NCBI GenBank assembly: GCA_018699075.1
Contig: JABIPV010000375.1
Location: forward strand, 1-11,741
Source: Kordiimonadaceae bacterium
GTDB taxonomy: Bacteria > Pseudomonadota > Alphaproteobacteria > Sphingomonadales > Emcibacteraceae
Reading direction: 5' to 3'
Length of the DNA: 11,741 bases
A model generated the notes under the pieces. The model saw only the letters and a list, made by a program, of their open reading frames with translations. It ran no database searches and was not told where the DNA came from. The translations under genes and the position numbers were made by a program. How positions within the stretch are numbered: the stretch's first letter is position 1; every line of letters begins with the position of its first letter. Below are positions 5,733 through 11,741 of the stretch, one piece after another.

Positions 5733-6218
5733 ATGCCGGATTTTTATAATCCGTCTGACTGGCTTTGGATTGGGGCGATCTGTGTTAATATTTTGGCGTG
5801 CTATTTTATCTGTGGTTTTTTTGTTCATTATCTTTGGTTTAAAAACAGGTCCGTTCACTTTTCAAAGGGCGGAGCATTTGGCCCGTTATTTAAGGCGTGG
5901 ATATCTGGAAAACATTATATTGTTACCGATGATTATATCACCGAGATAAGAAGACTGCGCCTTTTTGAGGTAAACTGGTCTGATGTAAAGAAAATATCTG
6001 GTTCATTTGAAAATGGAGGCGTTTATATAAGCCTTACAGATGGAATAGTCCGTGAAAAAGAAATATTAAGCGAAGTTAAAATATTTGAAAATTCTGAAGA
6101 ATTTCAAGACCTTAAGGAATTGATGATGGAGAAGTTGTCATGGGTGGATCAAAATTGGTTTGATCAGGTCACTCAAAATAAAGTTCCAAATGTTTCTTAT
6201 AATCGCGATGCGGACTGA
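5733..6218 (+). CDS. single-pass membrane protein with PH-like cytosolic domain, unknown function
   Basis: With the ATG at 5733 the protein has 161 residues. AAGG at 5722-5725, seven bases upstream, favours this start over the ATG at 5703, which lacks one and would add ten residues. One long hydrophobic segment at about residues 9-37 (WLWIGAICVNILACYFICGFFVHYLWF) is followed by a soluble domain. That domain's pattern, HYIVTDDYITEIRRLRLFEVNWSDVKKISGSFENGGVYISL, resembles bacterial PH-like domains behind a membrane anchor: beta strands with a W-x-D-V-xx-I segment. The C-terminal part is charged and helical. The TGA overlaps the ATG of the next small membrane-protein gene (TGATG), so they are coupled. 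The function is unknown. Confidence 0.7.
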   Translation: MPDFYNPSDWLWIGAICVNILACYFICGFFVHYLWFKNRSVHFSKGGAFGPLFKAWISGKHYIVTDDYITEIRRLRLFEVNWSDVKKISGSFENGGVYISLTDGIVREKEILSEVKIFENSEEFQDLKELMMEKLSWVDQNWFDQVTQNKVPNVSYNRDAD

Positions 6219-6478
6219 TGGAAATTTATCTGGTCGTTATCGTTTTTTTAGCACCCATATCACTAGGGCTTTATCTGTGGCGTGATAAGGAGCCGCAACG
6301 TAAATTATATCTGATGATCGCCAGTGTTTCTTTGGTTTCCCTTATCATTCTTGTGTTCGCGGGAAGCCCTTTCATGACGTTTATGGGGCTAGGTCTTTTT
6401 CTTGCCTCAACCAGCTTTTTTAGCGGCGTATATCTTTCTGGACTTGTGCGGGCTTACAAGACTAGGAAAGAAGATTAG
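6218..6478 (+). CDS. small three-helix membrane protein
   Basis: The protein has 86 residues that are mostly hydrophobic, with segments at about 3-20, 30-48 and 53-76. Short charged links (RDKEPQRK) separate them, and the tail RAYKTRKED is charged and presumably cytoplasmic. It starts inside the stop of the preceding gene (TGATG, 6216-6220), so translation is coupled and the two products may work together in the inner membrane. I recognise no family. The stop is 4 bp from the stop of the convergent AhpD-like gene, with a small AGTAA-A-TTACT palindrome across the junction that is too short to call a terminator. Confidence 0.7.
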   Translation: MEIYLVVIVFLAPISLGLYLWRDKEPQRKLYLMIASVSLVSLIILVFAGSPFMTFMGLGLFLASTSFFSGVYLSGLVRAYKTRKED

Positions 6479-6482
6479 TAAA

Positions 6483-7088
6483 TTACTTATGGTTCCAGTC
6501 GTCTGTGTCATCCGAGTTTCCGGGACTTAGGCCGATGATATCGCCGTCCGTGTGGATGCCGAGGCCGAGCACGGTTCGGTTTGCGTAGCAGAAATACGCG
6601 GTGACCTGGTTCACTTCAAGAATTTCACCGTCCGTAACGCCAAGGTCCCGCATTTTATTAATGATATGTTCGGTTAATTCTGACGGGGACCGGGTAAGGT
6701 ATCTGGCATATTTCAGCATCATGCTGTGCTTTTTATCAAAAGCTTTTTTAGGTACGGATATTTCAAGGGCGGCGCGGATTTCCATTGCTCTGTCTTCATC
6801 ACCAATAAGACGGGCCATACCGGCATAATGATGCTCAACACAGTATTCGCATTTATTAAGAATGCTGACATAGACACCGATCGCTTCAAGGAACGATTTA
6901 TCAAGGGTGTTTGCAGTATGATGCAGCACACGTTTATAAACCGCCATATGTGCTTCCATTGTATGCGGGCGAAGCGAATGAGCCATCATAATGTTATCAA
7001 CATTATCATTCGGGCCTTTTACTCGGTCATAAAGTTTCTTAAGCTTACCTGTTGCTTCTGCATATGGAATAGTTTTTATCCAGGTCAT
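6483..7088 (-). CDS. carboxymuconolactone decarboxylase / AhpD-like peroxidase-related protein
   Basis: This is a 201-residue soluble, all-helical protein. The core motif CEYCVEHH (Cys80, Cys83, with histidines at 86-87) is the redox CxxC-xxH motif of AhpD-like alkylhydroperoxidases in the CMD superfamily. It follows a helix LEAIGVYVSILNKC, as expected. The length and the long C-terminal helical half fit the 'uncharacterised peroxidase-related enzyme' subgroup of about 180-200 residues. The likely role is thiol-dependent peroxide reduction in the cytosol, but the natural substrate is not known. AGGGA precedes the ATG at a good distance. It lies 64 bp downstream of the LysR gene on the same strand and may be co-transcribed with it. 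Confidence 0.87.
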   Translation of the reverse strand: MTWIKTIPYAEATGKLKKLYDRVKGPNDNVDNIMMAHSLRPHTMEAHMAVYKRVLHHTANTLDKSFLEAIGVYVSILNKCEYCVEHHYAGMARLIGDEDRAMEIRAALEISVPKKAFDKKHSMMLKYARYLTRSPSELTEHIINKMRDLGVTDGEILEVNQVTAYFCYANRTVLGLGIHTDGDIIGLSPGNSDDTDDWNHK

Positions 7089-7152
7089 TTATTTCCCTTT
7101 TATATATTTATATTTAAACCCTACTACAGGAACAAGAAATTGGCAAACGTGG

Positions 7153-8022
7153 TTAGTTATCTTTCAAAAAATTAAGTAGTTTTCTTGTGTTGCTACATTC
7201 TGTTATGTTGCCGTGCCAGACGGCGTAGAGCGGCATGGGTTCTACGGTCCAGTCTGGTAGGACATGGACGAGGCGGCCGTCGGCTAGTTCGTCTTCGATC
7301 AGCCAGCGCGCGGCGGTTGATATACCGAGACCGTACAAAGCGAATTTGACCATGGCTTCGGCGGAGTTGGCGCTGATATTGCCTTTCAGTTCCATATTAA
7401 AGGTTTTTCCGTCTTTAGAAAAAGAGCGCATGCCTGGAAGCATGTCATGTTTGATCCAATTCCAGCCGATAAGATCTTCGGGTGTTTTGGGAACGGGATG
7501 CCTTGCATAATATTCTGGAGAACAGGCAAGGGTTCTTTCCTTTAACGCTACTTTACGAGCGTTTAATGCACTGTCGGGGAGGGAACCCATTCTAAAGGCA
7601 AGATCAATGCCGTCTGCGGTAAGATCAAGACGATTATCGGAATAAAGCACGTGCATTTCTATACCGGGATTTTGTTTGCTGAAATCGGCAATTTGTTTGG
7701 TGATAACATCGCTGGTCATAGAAAGCGGTAGCGTGATGTTGAGTTTTCCTGTTGCCATGTTATGGCCGCTGACATTCTGAATGCCGAGTTCTGCCTGATC
7801 AAGCATTACTGTGGCGTGGTTAAAAAGAATTTCACCTTCTGCCGTTTTTGAAAGCTTGCGGGTTGAGCGGTAAAGAAGGGTAGTACCTAATCTTTCTTCT
7901 AGCTGTGAGATTTGATAGCTGACAACTGACGGGGAAAGCTGAAGCGATTTAGCCGCAGCGCGAAACGAGCCACGCTTTACAGTTTCAGCGAATATGGCCA
8001 TTGCTTTTAGATCATCAATCAT
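7153..8022 (-). CDS. LysR-family transcriptional regulator
   Basis: The 289-residue protein is the normal length for the family. Residues 1-62 form the winged helix-turn-helix: FAETVKRGSFRAAAKSLQLSPSVVSYQISQLEERLGTTLLYRSTRKLSKTAEG. After a linker helix, residues about 88-289 form the periplasmic-binding-protein-like effector domain, beginning GKLNITLPLSMTSDVI. The subgroup looks like the CrgA/DmlR-type proteins with an 'LYRSTR' wing. It is divergent from the exporter/homoserine dehydrogenase operon across 117 bp containing a strong inverted repeat that overlaps its own predicted promoter. It is therefore likely autorepressed and the effector-dependent activator of that operon. The effector might be an amino acid handled by the operon, by inference only. 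Confidence 0.95.
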   Translation of the reverse strand: MIDDLKAMAIFAETVKRGSFRAAAKSLQLSPSVVSYQISQLEERLGTTLLYRSTRKLSKTAEGEILFNHATVMLDQAELGIQNVSGHNMATGKLNITLPLSMTSDVITKQIADFSKQNPGIEMHVLYSDNRLDLTADGIDLAFRMGSLPDSALNARKVALKERTLACSPEYYARHPVPKTPEDLIGWNWIKHDMLPGMRSFSKDGKTFNMELKGNISANSAEAMVKFALYGLGISTAARWLIEDELADGRLVHVLPDWTVEPMPLYAVWHGNITECSNTRKLLNFLKDN

Positions 8023-8050
8023 AGGGCACCTGTATATTATTATGTTAGCA

Positions 8051-8080
8051 GATAGAACAATATAAACTAATTGTCCTATC
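8051..8080. promoter_or_regulatory. 30-bp inverted repeat, candidate LysR operator
   Basis: The arms GATAGAACAAT (8051-8061) and ATTGTCCTATC (8070-8080) match at 10 of 11 positions around an eight-base centre. The site lies in the divergent LysR-exporter intergenic region and overlaps the predicted LysR promoter. It is of the size and placement expected for a LysR-type regulator binding site (T-N11-A-like symmetry). Confidence 0.6.
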
Positions 8081-8087
8081 TAATCAA
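8059..8087 (-). promoter_or_regulatory. predicted LysR gene promoter
   Basis: On the minus strand, TTGATT (8087-8082) is separated by 17 bases from TATATT (8064-8059). These are good matches to a sigma-70 promoter. Both elements fall in or against the inverted repeat, consistent with autorepression. Confidence 0.5.
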
Positions 8088-8139
8088 AGTAAAAACACGG
8101 TGTTATAGTGAAGTCAAGATAAACAGAAGGGTATTTATC

Positions 8140-8730
8140 ATGACTATATTATTTGCAATTGCGTTATATGCGTTTTCTATGTCAATAACACCGGGGCCGG
8201 CTAATCTGGTTGTGCTATCGACTAGCGTTAATCACGGGTTTTTAAAAACGGTGCCATTTGTATCCGGCGCGACATTTGGTGCGACGGTGATTATGATTAT
8301 AGTTGGAATGGGGCTTGGCAAAATTCTTAGTGAGGATAGTTTATTCTTCACGGTGTTCAGTTATTTGGGTGCAGCTTTTATAGTATATCTAGGCATTAAA
8401 ATATTATTATCTTCATGCGATATAAACCTAGGCCAGCAAAAGCAGCTCGCGCCGGGTTTTTTAAAAGGCATCATTCTAGCGTGGTTAAACCCAAAATCCT
8501 GGATCGCCATACTGGCCGGGATCAGCGCCTTTGGTGTCGCGGGTAATTATCAAGAGCTACCGACTTATATTATAACTTATATCTCAGTCGCTTACCTATG
8601 CATGTTGGTATGGGCTTTCGCTGGTTCTAAAATAGCGCGGTTTCTAAAAAATTGCCGCAATTTAAGAATTTTTAATTTGACTATGGGAGCAGCACTGATA
8701 CTGATTGCAGGATATATAATTAGCTTTTAA
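8140..8730 (+). CDS. LysE/RhtB-family amino-acid exporter 1
   Basis: With the ATG at 8140 the protein has 196 residues. AGAAGGG at 8125-8131 lies eight bases upstream. The frame stays open to a TTG at 8071, but that segment covers the operator and encodes no family sequence. It has about six hydrophobic helices and the hallmark SMSITPGPANLVV (PGP at 18-20), followed by a glycine-rich second helix (SGATFGATVIMIIVGMGLG). AWLNPKSW precedes the fourth helix. The family exports lysine, threonine, homoserine, cysteine or similar amino acids by proton antiport at the inner membrane. The substrate cannot be read from the sequence. It is the first gene of the operon and the least similar of the three paralogues: it has AWLNPK where the others have QWVNPK, and a CDINLGQQ stretch in the loop. 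Confidence 0.9.
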   Translation: MTILFAIALYAFSMSITPGPANLVVLSTSVNHGFLKTVPFVSGATFGATVIMIIVGMGLGKILSEDSLFFTVFSYLGAAFIVYLGIKILLSSCDINLGQQKQLAPGFLKGIILAWLNPKSWIAILAGISAFGVAGNYQELPTYIITYISVAYLCMLVWAFAGSKIARFLKNCRNLRIFNLTMGAALILIAGYIISF

Positions 8731-8761
8731 TAATTAATGGGTCTTGAGCCTGGGTATTTTA

Positions 8762-9358
8762 ATGTCACTTTTTATTCCAATGTTTATTTATGCCTTTTCG
8801 ATGGCAATAACACCGGGACCAAATAACCTGATCGCACTAACGACGGGCGTGAATTATGGTTTTCGACGTGCCATGCCCTTTACATTCGGGGTTGTTGTCG
8901 GCTTTAACATAATGCTCTCTGTCGTTGGCTTCGGTTTTGGTGAAATGATTGCCACAAGCGACAGGCTGATGGAATTTTTGGGATATATCGGTGTCGGTTT
9001 TATTGTTTATATGGGTTATAAAACCATGACGGCACCAACGGAAATTACCACAAAAGAAGATAGCAGTGCCGGATTTATCCACGGCGTTATGTTCCAGTGG
9101 GTTAATCCCAAAGCGTGGACGGCCTGCCTGGGCGGTATCGCCGCCTTTAACATTGCCGGAAATGTTAATGGTATTTTGCTTTATATCGCTATCTCTATTT
9201 TTGTTGTGCTTTTCAGTGTTGGTCTGTGGGCCTATGCGGGTTCAAAAATTACTAAATTTTTAGAAGATCAAAGAAACCACCGTATTTTTAATATTGTAAT
9301 GGGCGGAAGTTTGATGCTTGTAGGTGTTTATATTTTATTTATGGATAAAGTCACATGA
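8762..9358 (+). CDS. LysE/RhtB-family amino-acid exporter 2
   Basis: With the ATG at 8762 the protein has 198 residues. A TTG at 8744 is also in frame, but the family alignment begins at MSLFIPMFIYAFSMAITPGPNNL. It has six helices, the PGP motif, GVNYGFRRAMPFTFGVVVGF, and FQWVNPKAW before the fourth helix. It closely follows the pattern of exporter 3, including the loop insertion and the terminal IFNIVMGGSLMLVGVYILFMDK. It lies 31 bp after exporter 1 and overlaps exporter 3 by ATGA (9355-9358). The three genes therefore look like tandem duplicates kept in one transcript. The substrate is unknown and is probably an amino acid of the homoserine/threonine type, given the neighbouring dehydrogenase. 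Confidence 0.9.
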   Translation: MSLFIPMFIYAFSMAITPGPNNLIALTTGVNYGFRRAMPFTFGVVVGFNIMLSVVGFGFGEMIATSDRLMEFLGYIGVGFIVYMGYKTMTAPTEITTKEDSSAGFIHGVMFQWVNPKAWTACLGGIAAFNIAGNVNGILLYIAISIFVVLFSVGLWAYAGSKITKFLEDQRNHRIFNIVMGGSLMLVGVYILFMDKVT

Positions 9359-9948
9359 TTGCTTTTATCATTGCCACATGCGCTTATTCATTTTCCATGT
9401 CGATCACACCGGGGCCGACCAATATTATTATGATGACCACCGGGGTTAATCACGGTTTTAGAAGCACGATTGCATTTGCCAGTGGTGCGGCGTTTGGCTT
9501 TACAATATTTATGATTGTTGTCGCGCTTGGTTTTGGGTCCATACTTTCTCAGAATGCTCAGGTGATGGAATATATGGGCTATGTGGGGGCGGTTATGATT
9601 AGTTATATGGGTTATAAAATTGCTTTTTCAAAAGGTAATATGGAAGTGGAAGATACCAAACGGCCCGGCTTTATTCATGGCGCGGTTCTTCAGTGGGTTA
9701 ATCCAAAGTCCTGGATTGCGTGTATTGCGGGTGTCAGCGCCTTTAATCTTGGCGCATCTGGAGAACGGCTTGCCGTTTATTCAATATTTTATATAATTGT
9801 TGGATATGCCTGCGTGCTTGTATGGGGATATGGTGGGGCAAAAATAAGTCACTTTTTAAAAGCAGAGAATAACTTACGTATTTTTAATTTTGTAATGGGC
9901 GGATCACTTGTTATCGTCGCGCTTTATTTGGCATTTATGGATAAGTGA
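9355..9948 (+). CDS. LysE/RhtB-family amino-acid exporter 3
   Basis: The protein has 197 residues and six hydrophobic helices: AYSFSMSITPGPTNIIMMTTG, GVNHGFRSTIAFASGAAFGF, then LQWVNPKSWIACIAGVSAFN. The end, IFNFVMGGSLVIVALYLAFMDK, is almost a copy of exporter 2's. The start codon overlaps the stop of exporter 2 (ATGA), and its own TGA overlaps the ATG of the homoserine dehydrogenase gene (TGATG at 9946-9950). Both junctions imply translational coupling, so the exporters and the enzyme are made in a fixed ratio. Charged residues in the hydrophilic loop (SKGNMEVEDTKRP) differ from its paralogues, which may reflect different substrate preference. Confidence 0.9.
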   Translation: MIAFIIATCAYSFSMSITPGPTNIIMMTTGVNHGFRSTIAFASGAAFGFTIFMIVVALGFGSILSQNAQVMEYMGYVGAVMISYMGYKIAFSKGNMEVEDTKRPGFIHGAVLQWVNPKSWIACIAGVSAFNLGASGERLAVYSIFYIIVGYACVLVWGYGGAKISHFLKAENNLRIFNFVMGGSLVIVALYLAFMDK

Positions 9949-10958
9949 TGAAGGAAATTAAAGCAGCAATGATCGGACTTGGCAGTGTTAATAAAAACCT
10001 GCTGCGTATTCTTAGTGATAAAGCCGACATTCTTAGCGGAAAATATGGCTTGAGCTTTAAGATTGTTGTTGTTGCCGATAGCAGTGGTGTGGCCGTAAAT
10101 GAAGACGGTTTTGATATGCTATCCCTTGTGGACCATAAGCAAAATGGTAACTCAGTCAGCGGCCTAGCGGGTTATACGCATGCGAGTGCCTGTGACGCCG
10201 TGACGTCAACTGCTCTTGATATTATCTTTGAGGCATCACCAGTTGATTTTGAAACGGGCGGTGAGGGGCTTGAGTTAGCGCGAGCTGCGCTTTCAAAGGG
10301 TATATCAGTGGTGCTGGCCAATAAAGGGCCGGTGGTAAAAGCCCATAGCGAGCTTCGCTCACTAGCGCGTGAAAATGGCGCAGGCTTTAAATATTCGGCA
10401 ACCGTGTGCGGCGGGCTTCCGGTATTAAATATTGGTGAGCGAGATTTGATTGCGGGAAATATTTCCAAGCTTAGCGGTGTGTTTAATGGCACGAGCAATT
10501 TTATTTTTGATGCGCTGGCAAATGGCATGAGCTTTGATGATGCCATAATTGAGGCGCAGAATGTGGGCGCGGCAGAAGCGGACCCATCACTTGATACAGG
10601 TGGATGGGACGCGGCGTTCAAGCTACTTATCATCGCTAACAGTATACTTGACGCAAATATTGAACTTGGGGATATTGATGTTGAGGGAATCGAGGATATT
10701 ACGCCTGAGATGTTAGCGGCGGAAAGTTCAGCCGGTAACATAATCAAACTAGTCGCCAGCTTTGAAGACGGAAATTATAGCGTAAAGCCAGCCGTGGTTT
10801 CAAAAGACACATTTCTTGGTTCCTGTAGCGGCTGGGAAATGGGCATAGAAATCCACAGTGACATCTACGGCATCAGCTATCACAAATTATACGAAAAAGA
10901 ACCCGTACCAACGGCAGCAAGCATGATGCGTGACGCGGTTAATATATTTGCGGACTAG
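9948..10958 (+). CDS. hom: homoserine dehydrogenase, short form without ACT domain
   Basis: With the ATG at 9948 (TGATG overlap) the protein has 336 residues. A GTG three bases earlier is also possible. The Rossmann N-terminus reads MIGLGSVNKNLLRIL, a GxGxxN variant of the usual GxGxxG. ANKGPVV supplies the catalytic Lys126, and GTSNFIFDAL matches the 'GTxNyil' motif. The catalytic-domain block EADPSLDTGGWDAAFK places Glu210, Asp221 and Lys225 with the same spacing as the catalytic residues of characterised enzymes. The enzyme interconverts L-homoserine and aspartate-4-semialdehyde with NAD(P). Biosynthetic versions of about 430 residues carry a C-terminal ACT domain for threonine feedback, which is absent here. 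The direction in vivo is uncertain. Placement behind exporters under a LysR regulator suggests a specialised role rather than housekeeping threonine synthesis. Confidence 0.87.
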   Translation: MKEIKAAMIGLGSVNKNLLRILSDKADILSGKYGLSFKIVVVADSSGVAVNEDGFDMLSLVDHKQNGNSVSGLAGYTHASACDAVTSTALDIIFEASPVDFETGGEGLELARAALSKGISVVLANKGPVVKAHSELRSLARENGAGFKYSATVCGGLPVLNIGERDLIAGNISKLSGVFNGTSNFIFDALANGMSFDDAIIEAQNVGAAEADPSLDTGGWDAAFKLLIIANSILDANIELGDIDVEGIEDITPEMLAAESSAGNIIKLVASFEDGNYSVKPAVVSKDTFLGSCSGWEMGIEIHSDIYGISYHKLYEKEPVPTAASMMRDAVNIFAD

Positions 10959-10992
10959 ATTTTCCCAATTTCGATAAAAGTTTCCTTTTTTA

Positions 10993-11022
10993 TTTACTTT
11001 GCATTTAGCTTTTCACTGTAAT
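10993..11022 (+). promoter_or_regulatory. predicted promoter for the 11052 gene
   Basis: TTTACT (10993-10998), then an 18-base spacer and TGTAAT (11017-11022), match a sigma-70 promoter at four and five of six positions. The region after the homoserine dehydrogenase stop has a T-rich stretch but no convincing terminator hairpin. Confidence 0.4.
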
Positions 11023-11051
11023 GTGGCTTTTTAAATGTTGGAGTTTTAATT

Positions 11052-11711
11052 TTGTTAGATAGTCTTTATCGGGGGACCAATCGTGATATGGCTTCGCAAG
11101 CGCAAATATTTGCGCTTTGTGAACTTCTTTGGAATGATGAAATGCTTCATTCGGCCTTGCTCCGTGTGGGGGTAAAGGGCTATTTTGACATGGATGAATA
11201 TCTTCATGTTCATAAGATGATTACCGAATATTGGCAGGCGACAGGGGGCGATATATATCTTGGGGATTTATTTCTTGCTGAAGCGATTGTGCGCAAAGTT
11301 ACTACGGACGAATTTTCTTGTATCGAATGTAAAGAAAGCATCGATTTTATTAAAAAACATAGACCACATCGTCATGATGATGGTAGTCTCGTTCATAATG
11401 TTGCAGCGTCCGTTGATGAAATACTTGAGCTAATCATTGATCTACAATCAATGGTCGGCGTAAGGGAATTTTGTGATCAGGCTGAAACGGCTTACGATAT
11501 GGGAGACCGTGAAAAAATTGAACGCGTTCAATCCAAAGAAAATTATCTGGCCGAGAGGTACCGACGTAAAAAAGGGTATATGGATAAATTAGGGTATAAC
11601 GAAGCTTTTACTGTGCTGCGTGATTTGCTCGGCGGGGAATATAAAAAAGAGCTCAACAGTGACCGTCTTAAGGCCCGTATTGAACAGGGACTTCAGTTCT
11701 GGAATTACTAG
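11052..11711 (+). CDS. unrecognised 219-residue cytosolic protein
   Basis: I do not recognise this protein. It is hydrophilic and mostly helical, without a signal peptide or membrane segment. A first region (about 18-80, FALCELLWNDEMLHSALLRVGVKGYFDMDEYLHVHKMITEYWQATGGDIYLGDLFLAE) faintly resembles the helical N-terminal domain of replicative helicases. A single CxxC follows at residues 90-93, then a His/Arg/Asp patch (KKHRPHRHDD) and a charged helical C-terminal half with many Lys/Arg/Glu. The start is probably the TTG at 11052, because GGAG (11040-11043) is eight bases upstream. The first ATG, at 11088, has a poorer ribosome binding site. It has its own likely promoter and stands apart from the homoserine dehydrogenase operon. 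DNA metabolism is a guess only. Confidence 0.68.
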   Translation: MLDSLYRGTNRDMASQAQIFALCELLWNDEMLHSALLRVGVKGYFDMDEYLHVHKMITEYWQATGGDIYLGDLFLAEAIVRKVTTDEFSCIECKESIDFIKKHRPHRHDDGSLVHNVAASVDEILELIIDLQSMVGVREFCDQAETAYDMGDREKIERVQSKENYLAERYRRKKGYMDKLGYNEAFTVLRDLLGGEYKKELNSDRLKARIEQGLQFWNY

Positions 11712-11741
11712 AGTAATTATCTTATCAGATTTAAGCGGAAA

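Noticed and set aside
6477..6487. Small palindrome at the convergent stops as a terminator
   Set aside because: It has only five AT-rich pairs with a one-base centre and no T-run, so it cannot form a stable hairpin.
6726..7175. Plus-strand open frame of 149 codons opposite the AhpD-like gene
   Set aside because: It is antisense to a gene with the CxxC-xxH motif and a ribosome binding site, and its composition is Phe/Ile/Lys-rich as expected of a shadow.
8071..8139. TTG start for exporter 1
   Set aside because: The extra 23 residues cover the inverted repeat and lack any family similarity, and the ATG at 8140 has a good ribosome binding site.
10172..10747. Long open minus-strand frame (191 codons) inside the homoserine dehydrogenase gene
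   Set aside because: It is Ser/Ala/Pro-rich antisense shadow of a gene with clear catalytic motifs on the plus strand.

Overview
This is a bacterial chromosomal window of moderate GC (low to mid 40s % by eye). It most likely comes from an alphaproteobacterium. The hints are a tRNA-Cys with an encoded CCA end, several short lipoproteins, a DUF2975 membrane protein paired with a small XRE regulator, an HNH (GmrSD C-terminal-like) fragment, and LysE/RhtB exporters beside a short homoserine dehydrogenase. No ribosomal or core phylogenetic marker is present, so the placement is tentative. I see no phage gene, transposase, CRISPR array or integrase.

Layout. (1) 2-1083, minus strand: a four-helix membrane protein overlapping by 10 bp the start of a metallo-beta-lactamase-fold (RNA-processing type) protein that runs off the left edge. 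(2) 1179-1252, minus: tRNA-Cys(GCA). (3) 1365-3203, plus: two paralogous lipoproteins, only the second with a C-terminal PDZ domain, flanking an SRPBCC-fold protein. (4) 3217-4180: a scar in which the 3' half of an HNH-family nuclease gene (minus) is joined head to head to the 3' half of a YbjQ-family gene (plus). It is followed by an intact membrane-anchored YbjQ paralogue. (5) 4183-5560: a cysteine-containing lipoprotein (minus) diverges from a DUF2975/XRE operon (plus) across a control region holding two related GATAA-TTATC palindromes and recognisable promoters. (6) 5567-6478: a possible tiny minus-strand gene, then two overlapping plus-strand membrane-protein genes. (7) 6483-8022, minus: an AhpD/carboxymuconolactone-decarboxylase-like protein downstream of a LysR regulator. 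(8) 8140-10958, plus: three tandem LysE-family exporters and a homoserine dehydrogenase, tightly packed and partly overlapping, diverging from the LysR gene across a strong inverted repeat. (9) 11052-11711, plus: an unrecognised 219-residue protein with a TTG start.

The most coherent system is region 7-8. A LysR regulator probably controls, through the inverted repeat at 8051-8080, an operon coupling a short homoserine dehydrogenase (catalytic residues intact, no ACT domain) to three amino-acid-type exporters. The most surprising structural observation is the double 5' truncation near 3540, which is explained simply by deletion of the shared upstream region of a divergent gene pair. Regions 3 and 4 otherwise hold envelope proteins of unknown function.
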